In this document: piece by piece, positions 13,001 through 21,294 of the stretch | Layout of the letters: the number at the start of each line of letters is the position of its first letter | Numbering within the stretch: position 1 is the first letter of the stretch | NCBI GenBank assembly: GCA_029962745.1 | Contig: CM057151.1 | Location: forward strand, 10,001,014-10,065,013 | DNA from: Echinometra lucunter | Taxonomy: Eukaryota; Echinodermata; Echinoidea; Camarodonta; Echinometridae | Direction: 5' to 3' | DNA length: 64,000 nucleotides | Notes under the pieces: generated by a model | What the model was told of the DNA's origin: nothing | What the model saw: only the letters and a program-made list of their open reading frames with translations | Database searches by the model: none | Made by a program: the position numbers and the translations under genes

Positions 13001-16000
13001 ATTTTTTTTATCATACATGTAGACCTAGACATCCCATACAATTTATTTATTTTTAGTAACATGTCCTGACCCCCTCAGGGGTAGCTCGTTAAACTGGTGA
13101 CCCCGACGTGATCTTGAAAGAGGGGAAACATCAAGTTGTGATCGTTAGTTAGTCTAGCCTAGCTAGGCCTAACAGTTAGTCTATTTGATAGTATTTACGC
13201 TGTGAATGTGTTGTGATACCTGATTGCATCGCCATTGACCTGCCGCGACTTTTGGTTTGATTTTAAATTCTATCTTTTTTCTAGATCTAGACTAGGCCTA
13301 GCCTAGGTCTAGAAGTTTTAGGCCAGCCTACTGATTAGAATTCTAGGCCTAAAGGCCTAACCCTTTAGTGCATCAGCTCCTCATTTCTTACGCCATGTCA
13401 GTTGAAAACGAGGTTAAAACAGCTGGAGCTGGGTTTGACTCGGTGAGCGAGAACAATAGCCAGACCCAGTCCCAGGTTATGGGGCATGTAAACTTGAAAT
13501 TGCCTCCATTTTGGCCCGCGGATCCTGAGATCTGGTTCCTCCAGATTGAAGCGCAGTTCATGACCAAAAGGATTCAACAATCCAAAACCAAATTCATGCA
13601 TGTGGTATCCGCTCTTCAGCCCGAGTTGGCACAGGAGGTGCGCGACCTCCTCCTTGCACCCCCAGCAGATAATCCGTACGAAACTCTAAAGACCGAGCTT
13701 ATCCGACGGACATCGGAGTCCGAGCAGCGTCGGCTGCACCTCCTTTTGACCGAGGAGGAGTTGGGCGATAGGAAACCCAGTCAGCTTTTACGTAAGATGC
13801 AGCAGCTTTTAGGCGAACGCAAGTTAGGCCAAGGTATTCTTAAGCAGCTGTTTGTGCAGCGACTCCCCGCTAATGTGCAGTTAATCCTAGCCACTGCGAG
13901 TAGCGCCCTATCGAATGAGCAACTGGCGGAATTGGCGGACCGGGTAATGGAGGTCCCAGTGCCCACGGTCCAGAGCTCGCAAATGCCGCCCCCCGTAGCG
14001 ACTACAACCCCTGGTCCAGTTTTTGAAACCGCCATTTCCGATTTGAAAGCAGAGATTGCTCGCCTTGCCAAGCAGGTCCGTTCCATGCAGGGGCAGATTC
14101 GTGAGCGTAGTCGCAGCTCCAGCGCCCGCCGACGGGCCGCGAGCGGAGGCAAGGCTGAGCCGGCTCCTCCGACGAGCGACGGCAGCGCCCCCGCTGAAGG
14201 GGAAGAGCCAGTTCCGGGTTTGTGCTGGTATCATTTACAATATGGCCAGAAAGCTCACAAATGTAAGCCGCCGTGTTCGTTCGAGCAAATTGCCAGCGTT
14301 TCATCGGGAAACGCCTAGACCAGCGGGTTTCCGCGGCCAGGCTCGTTGGTCAGACTCAAGCTAGTGTAGGTCGTTTATTTCATGTCGCTGACCAAGTTAC
14401 AGGCACTAGATTTTTGGTCGATACCGGCGCTGCAGTCAGTGTTTTCCCCCCTACTAAGGGGGAGAGGCGGCACGTATCTTCCTTCGCGTTGCAAGCCGCG
14501 AATAAAACGCTTATTCGCACATATGGTCAGCGTTCACTGACCCTGCGCCTTGGCTTGCGTCGTTCCTTTCCATGGATTTTTGTTTTAGCGGATGTATCGC
14601 AGCCTATTTTGGGCGCTGATTTTTTGCACCATTACGGCCTCTTGGTGGATCTCCGCGCGTATAAACTTCGAGATTCCATCACGAGTTTGTCGGTCATAGG
14701 TGAGGCGTCCGATTTTTATACTTTTGGCATTACTGTTCCGCATTCTCTTCCTGGTTCTGTGTATGATAGAATCCTGGCTGATTACCCCGACATTACTCAG
14801 CCTATCTACAAGGACTGCCCTGTCAAGCATGACGTGACTCACCGCATAGTCACTAAGGGTGCCCCCGTGTTTGCGCGGCCGAGACGTTTGGCTCCCGACA
14901 AGCTGCGTGTTGCCAAAGATGAATTCAATCATCTTTTAGAGTTGGGCATCATCGAGGCCTCGGATAGTTGTTGGTCTTCGCCTCTGCACATGGTCCCTAA
15001 GAAGTCGGGCGATTGGAGACCGTGCGGCGACTACCGCGCCTTGAATCGGGTTACTGTGCCAGATCGGTACCCTATCCCTCATTTGCATGATTTTGCAATA
15101 CAGCTACATGGCATGCATGTTTTCTCAAAGATTGACTTAGTGAGGGCTTATCATCAAATTCCTGTACATCCGGACGATGTGCAGAAGACTGCCATTACAA
15201 CACCTTTCGGCCTATTTAATTTCACTCGCATGCCGTTCGGTCTGCGCAATGCAGCCCAGACTTTTCAGCGTTTCATTGACATGGTGATACGCGATTTGCC
15301 TTTCGTCTATGCCTACATAGATGATCTCCTCGTCGCGAGCGAAGATGCCGAGCAACATGAAGGCCATCTCCGCCAGCTTTTTGCTCGATTATCAGAGTTT
15401 GGTGTTGTGTTAAATCCGGCTAAGTGTCAATTTGGCGTTGCTTCACTAGACTTTCTCGGGCATAATGTTAGTGATAAGGGGATTTCCCCTCTCGAGGAGA
15501 AGGTCGCTGTGATTCGCGATTATCCCAAGCCTTCCACTGTGCGCCAGCTCCGCGGATTTTTGGGCCTTGTCAATTTTTATCGCCGATTCTTGCCCGGCTG
15601 TGCAGCATTGCTTGCTCCTCTTACTGATATGCTGCGCAGTAAGCCTAAGCGTTCACGTAAGCCGCTCGTGTGGGCGCCTGAGGGTGAAGCCGCTTTCGCT
15701 GATGTAAAGGACGCTCTAGCTGACGCTACTTTGCTTACACACCCATCATCTGATCTGCCGACCAGCCTGGCGGTAGACGCCTCAGATGCCGCGGTGGGTG
15801 GAGTGTTGCAGCAACTCTCACAGGGAGTTTGGCACCCTGTAGCTTTCTTTTCTCGTCGACTCAAGCCTGCAGAGTCACGCTATAGCACTTTTGGACGCGA
15901 GTTACTCGCTATTTATCTCGCTATCAAGCATTTCAGACATTTTTTGGAAGGGCGTGATTTTTGCATATTCACTGATCACAAACCTCTTACATTTGCATTG

Positions 16001-19000
16001 AATTCATGTCCGGATCGCCACTCTCCACGCGAAGCTAGACAGCTTGATTATGTGTCGCAGTTTACGGCAGATATTCGGCATATTCACGGTCGGGATAATC
16101 TAGTGGCGGATGCTTTATCCCGCGCAGGTTTAGCGGCGGTTCAGGCTACCCCGTCGGTAGATCAGCGCCTCATTGCCGCCGACCAGCAGCAAGATGAGGA
16201 GTTAGCGTCGCTCCTCAGAGACACTTCCTCTCTCTGTTTTGAGAGAGTTTTTCTCCAAGGGGGAGACGATTATTTGTGGTGTGACATGTCCACAGGCTCG
16301 CCTCGCCCCTTTGTCCCAGCCAAGCACAGGCGTGCTGTTTTTGATGCTTTCCACAATTTGTCTCATCCCGGAATAAGGACATCTCAGCGGTTAGTAACCT
16401 CACGTTTTGTTTGGCCCGGTATCAATAAAGATGTCAGGGAGTGGGCTCGCAACTGTGTGTCTTGCCAGCGTGCTAAAGTCCAGCGTCATGTGCATGCTCC
16501 CCTGGGAACTTTTGCTAACCCCGATGCCAGATTCGCCCACGTACACATAGACTTGGTAGGCCCCTTGCCCCCTTCGAAAGGCTGTGTGTATTTGTTGACT
16601 TGTATAGACAGGTTTACTAGATGGCCCGAGGCCATCCCCGTCCCCGATGCTACCGCGGAGACCGTCGCCGTAGCTCTCGTTGAGCACTGGGTCTCTCGTT
16701 TTGGCACACCGGCTACTATCACCCATGATCGTGGCCCCCAATTCCAGTCTGCTTTGTTCACGGCTTTAGCTAACCTCCTTGGGAGCCGCTCGGTCTCCAC
16801 CACGGCCTATCATCCTCAGGCCAACGGCATGGTGGAGCGTTTCCACCGCCAGCTTAAAGCTTCGTTAAAGAGCCAGGCTGAACCCAATCGCTGGCGAGAA
16901 TTTTTGCCTTTAGTGTTGCTAGGCATTCGCGCCTCCGTCAAAGAGGACATTGGGTGTTCCTCTTCAGAGCTTGTTTACGGTACTGCTCTCCGTTTGCCCG
17001 GTCAGCTGCTGGAGCCCGCCTCGCAACAGTGTGCTGACCCTGCTGATTATGTGCAGCGGCTCAGGCGGCACATGTCTGATCTCTCCCCCACCGCGCCACG
17101 CCCCCAGGCACGCTCAAGCTTTGTTCACCGGTCTTTAGAGACGTGTACTCATGTTTTCCTCCGCCACGACGCGGTTACCAAGCCCTTGCAGCCCCCTTAT
17201 GCGGGCCCCTATAAAGTGCTGCGGCGTACCCCTAAGTACTTTGTCATCAGTAAGGGTGAGAAATCTTCTGCTGTGAGCATTGACCGCCTCAAGCCTGCAT
17301 TTCTTGACAGTTCTTTTTCTGGGACTTCTGCGGAAAAGCAGCTTGAGAATGATAGCGAGCTATCTCCCTCTCAACCGCCGTCTGGTCCCTCTTCCTCTCG
17401 CTTTTCTACGGGCGACTCTCCCACTGAGAATTCGCCCTCGGTGCGCATCACGCGCTCGGGCCGTCATGTACATTGGCCTAAGCGTTTCCTCCAAGTCATT
17501 GAATTTGTTTGCGGTTAAGTCTCACGCATGCTTTCAGATATCAAACACACCTTTTCATACTTATATTTGCATTTATTGTGATAATATTTTAAATATTGTA
17601 TCGACCACATCTTTTCATACTTATGTTACATGTATTGTGGTGATATTTGAAATATTGGAAATTGTGATTCAGCTGATTTAATGCATTATTAGTACTGGTA
17701 TGCTATCACTGGGTGTATCTTGGATTTTTGTCGATTTTCTAGGGAGAATTATCCTTAGGTCATGTTTCATCTCACCGTCTGTTGGAAATGTTTTGTAATA
17801 TACCTGTTGAATTATCTAGCGGTTTGGATCTTTATTACTTTTTAACATGGTGATATGGATGTTTTATGGCATTGTTTTATTTTTGTATATAGGCCAATAC
17901 CTTATAAAATTGTTAATGGACTCTTTCTTCTTTCGCCCCTCGGAGCTCATCCGCAGCTCGGGTCTACGGGGGGGTTAGTGTAGCAGCTCATGTTAGCTGT
18001 GGTCTGTTTGTTAAATAATATTGCAGTTTAGATAGACTTGTAAATAAGGCTCATTTTGGTTTTAATTCCGTTAGCGCAACCCCTTAAGTCTTAGGACCTT
18101 TTATTCTCCTTCAGCTCCTTTGTTTACAAACAATAAAATTCTCCCACGCTCTGTACGTGACCTTTTTAGGTCCACGTGACTCTTTGTTGTTTCTCGCCAC
18201 GCGCACGCGCGTGCCCATTTTTTCTGGATGCGCGCATTCCTTTCTTTTGACATTTCCTTGACTGGCGGTGGTTGCGGTAGCGATGTACGTTCCTGGTGTG
18301 CTAAATCAACTTTTGGAGGTAATTTTATGCCTGTAATTCGTAGTAATCCATTTGTTTCTTTAAGAAATTGTATTAGATAGAGAGATTTTTTAATTATTGT
18401 CCTTAGTCTTATTCTAGATTTCTGGCTAGCAATCACAGTCTTTTTATATGGATAGATTTTTGATGAATAACAAACACATTTTAGTCCTTCTCGGACATTT
18501 TTCCTTTCTGTATTGCTTGGCTGTGATTGGTCAGATATTTTTAGCTTTCTGATTGGTGCGTTTTACACCAATCTGATTGGACTAAAGTCTTGTTTGGTAG
18601 AAAATTTGGCGGATTGTTTGAAAGGATCACCAGAAGTTGATAAGTTCGAGAATTAGCGTGAGGTCAACAAGGGCTCTGCTCTTAGTCTTAGCTTTTTTCA
18701 TTAATTTTTCTTCGCCTTGATAGTTTCGCTCAATGCACTGAGCTCGCTTGTCCATTTGAGAACGATATCATCTAGGCCTAACGTCATTTCATGGATTTAT
18801 TTCGCCAACCGTTTTGATCTATTTACTTTGAACTAGATCTAGAGGTCTAGTTTCTTATTGAGCGATGGACTTGAATTTCGACTGCTCTTCTTAGTAATCG
18901 TTTTCTCATCATCGAACAATGTCTTACTCGTCATCATAGAGCTTTAGAGCTCCACGACATCGGACATTATCTTATATCTTCTTCGTCAACCTCATCGAGT

Positions 19001-20156
19001 TTAACTTTATTCGATCAACTACATCGAAGTCGAACATTGTCAGTATCTTCTTCGTCAATCTCATCGAACTTAACTTTATTCGATCAACTACATCGAAGTC
19101 GAACATTGTCATTATCTTCTTCGTCAACCTCATCGAATTTAACTTTATTCGATCAACGACATCGAAGTAGAACATTGTCATTATCTTCTTCGTCAACCTC
19201 ATCGAATTTAACTTTATTCGATCAACGACATCGAAGTCGAACATTGTCATTATCTTCTTCGTCAACCTCATCGAATTTAACTTTATTCTATCAACGACAT
19301 CGAAGTCGAACATTGTCATTATCTTCTTCGTCAACCTCATCGAATTTAACTTTATTCGATCAACGACATCGAAGTAGAACATTGTCATTATCTTCTTCGT
19401 CAACCTCATCGTCGAACTTTAGTCGAAGTCGAACATTGGCATCATCGTAATCGTCAACCTCGATCATCGAATCCTCGAGTTCTTCGTCATCTGTCTTCAC
19501 ACAGGACTTTCGTCTTTCTCAATTCGCTCTCCACGACTATTTCGCCTTGGTTTCGGACATTTAACTTTTGGGATCAAACAATCGGATTTTTAATACCTGG
19601 AATATTATTTCTTTTCCCTTGGCACAACTTTTGTAAGTAATTCTAAATAGCGGCGGTCTTTCGCTATAGAAATAGACCACTTTATTATCGTGCTTGTATT
19701 TCTTGATTGGTAACTAGCGGCGGTCTTTCGCTATAGAAATAGACCATCTTAGCCCATTAATTTCATGAGTGTAAAAATACAATTTACTTGATCTAGATTG
19801 GATCTAGAATCTACTGCGATCACAATTTGATGTGTTGATTCTCCTTGATATTATTAATAAAATAACGAGATCCTGAGAAGAGGACTTTATACCTTGTAGT
19901 TCGCTTTTGTTTTATTTCGTTTCGGCTATTTTTTTTTGTATCCTTATTTTTTTTATCATACATGTAGACCTAGACATCCCATACAATTTATTTATTTTTA
20001 GTAACATGTCCTGACCCCCTCAGGGGTAGCTCGTTAAACCTTTATTTCCTGTCATATCATCATTAGTTAAAAAGTGAGGTGAAATTGAAACCAAGTCTTT
20101 CTTAGTACTTACTTCTTCATATTTTCATGCAGTAATTCAAGTGAATCCATCTTCAT
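1023..20156 (-). CDS. ZWILCH: ZWILCH kinetochore protein, 5' three quarters (3' end beyond window)
   Basis: Zwilch is a subunit of the ROD-ZW10-Zwilch complex, which recruits Spindly, dynein and Mad1-Mad2 to kinetochores. Nine coding exons read on the minus strand with GT-AG borders and matching phases: 20156-20113, 7295-7151, 7042-6906, 6611-6376, 4984-4908, 4585-4424, 4092-4021, 3800-3681 and 1214-1023. Together they encode 395 residues. Motifs typical of vertebrate Zwilch are seen in order: YTM near [12 protein letters not shown] (exon 4), SQGFAQYE (exon 6), EVYKEL (exon 7), [14 protein letters not shown] (exon 8) and [11 protein letters not shown] with NRGEIQP (exon 9). Vertebrate Zwilch has about 590 residues, so roughly 190 C-terminal residues should lie left of position 1. 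Exon 1 is very short and is placed by its ATG, its donor and its phase match to exon 2; it is the least certain part. Intron 1 carries the retrotransposon. I see no frameshift or stop. Confidence 0.88.
1500..1760. repeat. Dispersed G-run/pyrimidine repeat, copy 1
   Basis: A G-homopolymer is followed by a block shared with 20520-20780: a GGGTGCAGGGA core, then a GAAGCTC segment, a TTCCTTGTCTGCT word and GTTCTCTTACC. The two copies are diverged. They carry no ORF of note. Together with 1280-1400, which resembles 3160-3290 (both have a GGCCAC/GGGCAT style), they account for much of ZWILCH intron 8 (1215-3680). The rest of that intron shows nothing recognisable. Confidence 0.5.
5116..6053. repeat. 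Tandem ~150 bp repeat in a TIR-like element with nuclear-receptor DR1 motifs
   Basis: About five units of roughly 150 bases run from 5210 to 5960. Each has a GACC-rich head, a CCAAAATCTAATCAGATCAT word, a CATACATGAGCCAAGTTTGA word and a TTAAGTTATCGCGAGAACGA word. The array ends in a GGAC microsatellite and is enclosed by TATGCCTCCG (5151) and CGGAGGCATA (6025-6034). The 8-mer ACTAGATG occurs at 5116-5123 and 6046-6053 and may be the target-site duplication. It lies in ZWILCH intron 4. Diverged relatives lie at 27890-28330 and 52465-52790. Confidence 0.75.
7551..8271. mobile_element. Non-autonomous element rich in CAACAC repeats
   Basis: The ends form an imperfect inverted repeat: GTGATTTCAAGTATCACGTG, then GGTGTTGGTGTTGG at the left, and CCAACACCAAACTTGAAATT at the right. 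Clusters of the hexamer CAACAC or GTGTTG recur at 7571-7625, 7971-8045 and 8110-8265, so the subterminal regions are full of the same short motif, as transposase binding sites often are. No ORF is convincing. It lies in ZWILCH intron 1. Confidence 0.55.
8603..9159. mobile_element. Long palindromic element, ACACGCGTGT family, copy 1
   Basis: The terminal inverted repeat is AGGCAGTGTATACAGCCACA at both ends, and pairing continues through most of the 557 bases, including a GAATTCCCACTT block and a GGATCGTCACGAAGG block on each arm. The self-complementary 14-mer CCACACGCGTGTGG occurs near the termini. A second copy lies at 50033-50621 in the acyl-CoA dehydrogenase gene. No transposase is encoded. 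The several short ORFs on both strands are consequences of the palindrome. Confidence 0.7.
9335..10097. repeat. Rearranged inverted repeat, order A-B-A'-B'
   Basis: Block A (9399-9503, 105 bases) reappears inverted at 9750-9854, and block B (9513-9749, 237 bases) reappears inverted at 9855-10091. Lengths match exactly and mismatches are few. The 10-mer GATCAAGGAT flanks the unit at 9325-9334 and 10098-10107 and may be a target duplication. A small hairpin sits at 9335-9365. No ORF of note. It directly precedes the retrotransposon. Confidence 0.7.
10692..10746. promoter_or_regulatory. Cluster of four CCAAT/ATTGG boxes in the LTR
   Basis: ATTGG or CCAAT occurs at 10692-10696, 10718-10722, 10734-10738 and 10742-10746, within 55 bases, and again in the 3' LTR at about 18526-18580. 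This is the core of an NF-Y site, so the block may act as the LTR enhancer. Function is inferred from motif density only. Confidence 0.4.
11002..11888. mobile_element. Palindromic Tc1/mariner derivative inserted in the 5' LTR
   Basis: The ends are AACTGGCCAGCAAAAGAAAG and its exact complement, flanked by a duplicated TA (11000-11001 and 11889-11890). The 3' LTR shows the empty site GAACTAGATC with a single TA. The element is two inverted arms of about 430 bases around a spacer of roughly 22 bases near 11441-11463. Each arm ends in a degenerate or truncated transposase C-terminus: on the plus strand 11463-11609, with [15 protein letters not shown] and ending ARGGHTHY; on the minus strand about 11430-11281, ending GGHTPY. 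It therefore carries two copies of the 3' end of a Tc1-like transposon, head to head, and cannot mobilise itself. Confidence 0.88.
12027..12470. repeat. 69-bp tandem repeat in the 5' LTR
   Basis: About six units of 69 bases (TTCTTCGTCAACCTCATCGA, then TTTAACTTTATTCGATCAAC and a CATCGAAGTCGAACATTG part) run without length change. Because 69 is a multiple of three, both strands stay open: 145 codons on the minus strand with a repeated [20 protein letters not shown] unit and 137 codons on the plus strand rich in Ser. An identical array is in the 3' LTR (18972-19415). I do not regard either frame as a proven gene. Confidence 0.85.
13095..13112 (+). other. Primer-binding site for tRNA-Trp
   Basis: TGGTGACCCCGACGTGAT lies one base after the 5' LTR and is complementary to the 3' end of eukaryotic tRNA-Trp including CCA. 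This primer is characteristic of the CsRn1 group. The following leader (13113-13394) is rich in CTAGGCCTAG-like palindromes. Confidence 0.85.
13395..14318 (+). CDS. gag: Gag polyprotein of the CsRn1-like retrotransposon
   Basis: The ATG at 13395 follows GCC, a good translation context; the open frame extends upstream only by nine codons without an ATG. The protein has 307 residues. The N-terminal half has the [20 protein letters not shown] pattern usual for capsids of this group, followed by helical segments around [21 protein letters not shown] possible coiled region precedes an Arg/Ser-rich stretch. Near the C-terminus is C-x2-H-x9-C-x3-C (residues 277-294), the CHCC motif that replaces the usual CCHC knuckle in CsRn1 elements. 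It forms the particle that packages the RNA. The frame ends in TAG four bases after a slippery heptamer. Confidence 0.9.
   Translation: MSVENEVKTAGAGFDSVSENNSQTQSQVMGHVNLKLPPFWPADPEIWFLQIEAQFMTKRIQQSKTKFMHVVSALQPELAQEVRDLLLAPPADNPYETLKTELIRRTSESEQRRLHLLLTEEELGDRKPSQLLRKMQQLLGERKLGQGILKQLFVQRLPANVQLILATASSALSNEQLAELADRVMEVPVPTVQSSQMPPPVATTTPGPVFETAISDLKAEIARLAKQVRSMQGQIRERSRSSSARRRAASGGKAEPAPPTSDGSAPAEGEEPVPGLCWYHLQYGQKAHKCKPPCSFEQIASVSSGNA
14267..17518 (+). CDS. pol: Pol polyprotein (protease, RT, RNase H, integrase)
   Basis: This frame lies -1 to gag, opens after a TAA at 14264 and runs without a stop for about 1080 codons; it has no ATG near its start, so frameshifting from gag is the likely entry. 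Counting from 14273 as residue 1: protease DTGA at 50-53 and ILGADF near 112; reverse transcriptase from about 200 with D288 and YIDD at 348-351; RNase H with D502, E543, D568 and D613; integrase zinc finger H694, H698, C728, C731; catalytic D760, D819, E855 with 35 residues between the last two; and a GPY/F-like module ([11 protein letters not shown]) near 980. No chromodomain and no envelope frame follow. All catalytic residues are present, so the element looks competent. Confidence 0.93.
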   Translation, partial: AAVFVRANCQRFIGKRLDQRVSAARLVGQTQASVGRLFHVADQVTGTRFLVDTGAAVSVFPPTKGERRHVSSFALQAANKTLIRTYGQRSLTLRLGLRRSFPWIFVLADVSQPILGADFLHHYGLLVDLRAYKLRDSITSLSVIGEASDFYTFGITVPHSLPGSVYDRILADYPDITQPIYKDCPVKHDVTHRIVTKGAPVFARPRRLAPDKLRVAKDEFNHLLELGIIEASDSCWSSPLHMVPKKSGDWRPCGDYRALNRVTVPDRYPIPHLHDFAIQLHGMHVFSKIDLVRAYHQIPVHPDDVQKTAITTPFGLFNFTRMPFGLRNAAQTFQRFIDMVIRDLPFVYAYIDDLLVASEDAEQHEGHLRQLFARLSEFGVVLNPAKCQFGVASLDFLGHNVSDKGISPLEEKVAVIRDYPKPSTVRQLRGFLGLVNFYRRFLPGCAALLAPLTDMLRSKPKRSRKPLVWAPEGEAAFADVKDALADATLLTHPSSDLPTSLAVDASDAAVGGVLQQLSQGVWHPVAFFSRRLKPAESRYSTFGRELLAIYLAIKHFRHFLEGRDFCIFTDHKPLTFALNSCPDRHSPREARQLDYVSQFTADIRHIHGRDNLVADALSRAGLAAVQATPSVDQRLIAADQQQDEELASLLRDTSSLCFERVFLQGGDDYLWCDMSTGSPRPFVPAKHRRAVFDAFHNLSHPGIRTSQRLVTSRFVWPGINKDVREWARNCVSCQRAKVQRHVHAPLGTFANPDARFAHVHIDLVGPLPPSKGCVYLLTCIDRFTRWPEAIPVPDATAETVAVALVEHWVSRFGTPATITHDRGPQFQSALFTALANLLGSRSVSTTAYHPQANGMVERFHRQLKASLKSQAEPNRWREFLPLVLLGIRASVKEDIGCSSSELVYGTALRLPGQLLEPASQQCADPADYVQRLRRHMSDLSPTAPRPQARSSFVHRSLETCTHVFLRHDAVTKPLQPPYAGPYKVLRRTPKYFVISKGEKSSAVSIDRLKPAFLDSSFSGTSAEKQLENDSELSPSQPPSGPSSSRFSTGDSPTENSPSVRITRSGRHVHWPKRFLQVIEFVCG
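14306..14312 (+). promoter_or_regulatory. Canonical -1 ribosomal frameshift heptamer G GGA AAC
   Basis: The seven bases GGGAAAC sit in the phase X-XXY-YYZ relative to gag, four bases before the gag stop (14316-14318), inside the 52-base window where the pol frame (-1) is open. A stem can form just downstream: GACCA at 14318-14322 with TGGTC at 14347-14351, enclosing GCGG (14323-14326) with CCGC (14331-14334). The same heptamer type is a known retroviral slip site. Use here is inferred. Confidence 0.8.
17968..17974 (+). other. G-rich polypurine-tract-like site
   Basis: A run of seven G residues ends four bases before the 3' LTR, where plus-strand DNA synthesis should start. The 450 bases between pol and this tract (17519-17967) are AT-rich and have no gene. 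Confidence 0.55.
17979..20038 (+). repeat. 3' LTR
   Basis: The 2060-base LTR repeats the 5' copy with an offset of 7834 up to the Tc1-derivative site and shows the uninterrupted target there at about 18833-18836. It has the same CCAAT cluster, 69-base array (18972-19415) and AATAAA. Its end lies 74 bases from the donor of ZWILCH exon 1. Confidence 0.93.
20113..20156 (-). CDS. ZWILCH: ZWILCH exon 1 (coding part)
   Basis: This 44-base segment starts with ATG at 20156 and encodes [15 protein letters not shown] with the last codon split. A GTAAGT donor follows immediately (20112 downward). It leaves two bases, and exon 2 at 7295 begins with one base before its open frame, so the two join as ...[13 protein letters not shown]. 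The joined N-terminus has the same LL-x-(E/K)-x-x-K-K layout as vertebrate Zwilch. A second in-frame ATG lies two codons downstream. The 3' LTR ends 74 bases from the donor. Confidence 0.6.
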
Positions 20157-20350
20157 TTGCCTGTTTGAAGCGAATCGAGTGATACCACGCGACGTCCCGT
20201 CCGTACAAAATTTGATCTTCGCGCGACTTAATCTTGGCCTGGCCTCGCGCTAGCGCCTAGTACAGTGCCTAGGCCAGCGCCTTGGGCCATGGGCGCACTG
20301 CGCTGCTGCACCGCTAGCTAGCGCTTGTACTTCGACGCGACACGTACAAA
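20157..20350 (-). promoter_or_regulatory. CpG-rich putative ZWILCH promoter
   Basis: This block is far richer in CG dinucleotides than its surroundings. It holds an E2F-like TTCGCGCG at 20218-20225 and a CHR-like TTTGAA at 20164-20169, both of the kind found in mitotic gene promoters. It lies just upstream of the proposed ATG. No TATA box is seen. The role is inferred from position and composition. Confidence 0.4.
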
Positions 20351-20519
20351 CAAAATCATATCAGTGTTAACAAATTAATGGTGTTGATAATGACGAGACC
20401 AATTTTGTGTGTCCCCTGATTGCCATAAATTTATTTTCCTTGCGTTATAATGTCGTAACATGCAGGCTCTCTTCAGGAATCACTTTATGCATAATCATTA
20501 CTGTGATAGCCCGGATTTC

Positions 20520-20780
20520 ATTTGGGCCGGGGGGGGGGGGGGGGGGGGGCCCCCCCCCCCCCAGTGAGCACGTGAAGCGCGCTCCCCCTAACGGGAATAG
20601 GGTGCAGGGATGGGGGAGTTTCCCCTTCTCGCGCGAAGTGCGGAAGCTCCGACATTTCTTTGTCATTGTTCCTTGTCTGCTGTTGCTCTTCTTACGTTCT
20701 CTTACCTTTTTCTTTCTTGCTCACGCTTTTTAAAAAATTTTTTTATTTTTTATTTTTTTTTGGGGGGGGGTGACTGCCCC
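20520..20780. repeat. Dispersed G-run/pyrimidine repeat, copy 2
   Basis: Homopolymers of G then C at 20529-20562 are followed by the GGGTGCAGGGA core, GAAGCTCC, TTCCTTGTCTGCT and GTTCTCTTACC, as in 1500-1760. The G-then-C run can itself fold into a hairpin. No gene. Confidence 0.5.
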
Positions 20781-20793
20781 CGCCTGACATTAA

Positions 20794-21099
20794 GGGGTGT
20801 TTCATAAAGCTGTTTGTAAAGTTATGCATGACTTTACGAACAACTTGAACGTGAAGTGCCAAATAGGATGCCCAAAGTTTTTCCAAACATTTTAACGAAG
20901 TGTGACTGCATTTCCCATAATCTCAATTATATTATTGTAGAAAAAATATAATTTCCGGTAAAAATGTTGGCAAACAATTATGTTAATCTGTGTCTGCATT
21001 TTTTCACATTTAGCTGATGCGATTTATAATGACTAGGAATTCCATTTGGCTTCCCATAAAGTCATTCGTAACTTTACGAACAGCTTTATGAAACACCCC
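20794..21099. mobile_element. MITE with GGGGTGTTTCATAAAGCTG ends
   Basis: GGGGTGTTTCATAAAGCTG at the left is matched by CAGCTTTATGAAACACCCC at the right, and pairing extends inward over GTAAAGTTA and TAACTTTAC. The 306-base unit has no ORF. I could not fix a target duplication. Confidence 0.65.
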
Positions 21100-21294
21100 C
21101 CTGGGCTGTTGTTTCCAGCCCCTGCCCCCCCCCATCACCTTTCAAGTTCATATTGTGAGAGAGCAAAGTGAGTAACCAAATATTCAGGCTCTTATTTCAG
21201 TGAAAAATATTTCCTTTTACTATACAAGATTAAGAATTTTAAAAGGACTATTTTACTGCTTGGAAACTTCTTGAATATTGCTAACAATATTTAA

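Larger units (their letters stand above)
10145..13093 (+). repeat. 5' LTR (2060 bases plus an 889-base insertion)
   Basis: The LTR starts TGTAGCAGCTCATG and ends CTCGTTAAA. Its start is set by the match to 17979 and its end by the match to 20038. It holds a cluster of CCAAT boxes, a 69-base tandem repeat, two copies of a TAGCGGCGGTCTTTCGCTAT word near 12702 and 12770, and an AATAAA at 12911-12916 that fits a polyadenylation signal. An LTR of about 2 kb is long for this clade as I recall it. The insertion at 11002-11890 is listed separately. Confidence 0.92.
10145..20038 (+). mobile_element. Complete Ty3/gypsy LTR retrotransposon, CsRn1-like
   Basis: Two LTRs flank a primer-binding site, gag, pol and a G-rich tract. 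The target duplication is CCTT (10141-10144 and 20039-20042). Three features point to the CsRn1 clade: a CHCC-type Gag zinc motif, a tRNA-Trp primer-binding site, and a Pol in the order protease, reverse transcriptase, RNase H, integrase with no envelope gene. All reading frames are open. Apart from one later insertion in the 5' LTR, the LTRs have exactly the same length (2060 bases), and the stretches I compared by eye are identical, so insertion looks recent. It lies antisense in ZWILCH intron 1. Confidence 0.93.

Noticed and set aside
13398..16803. Minus-strand and off-frame ORFs across gag and pol
   Set aside because: Shadows of the GC-rich coding frame.
17519..17978. Envelope gene downstream of pol
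   Set aside because: The 460 bases are AT-rich, with no open frame long enough and no signal peptide or membrane segment.
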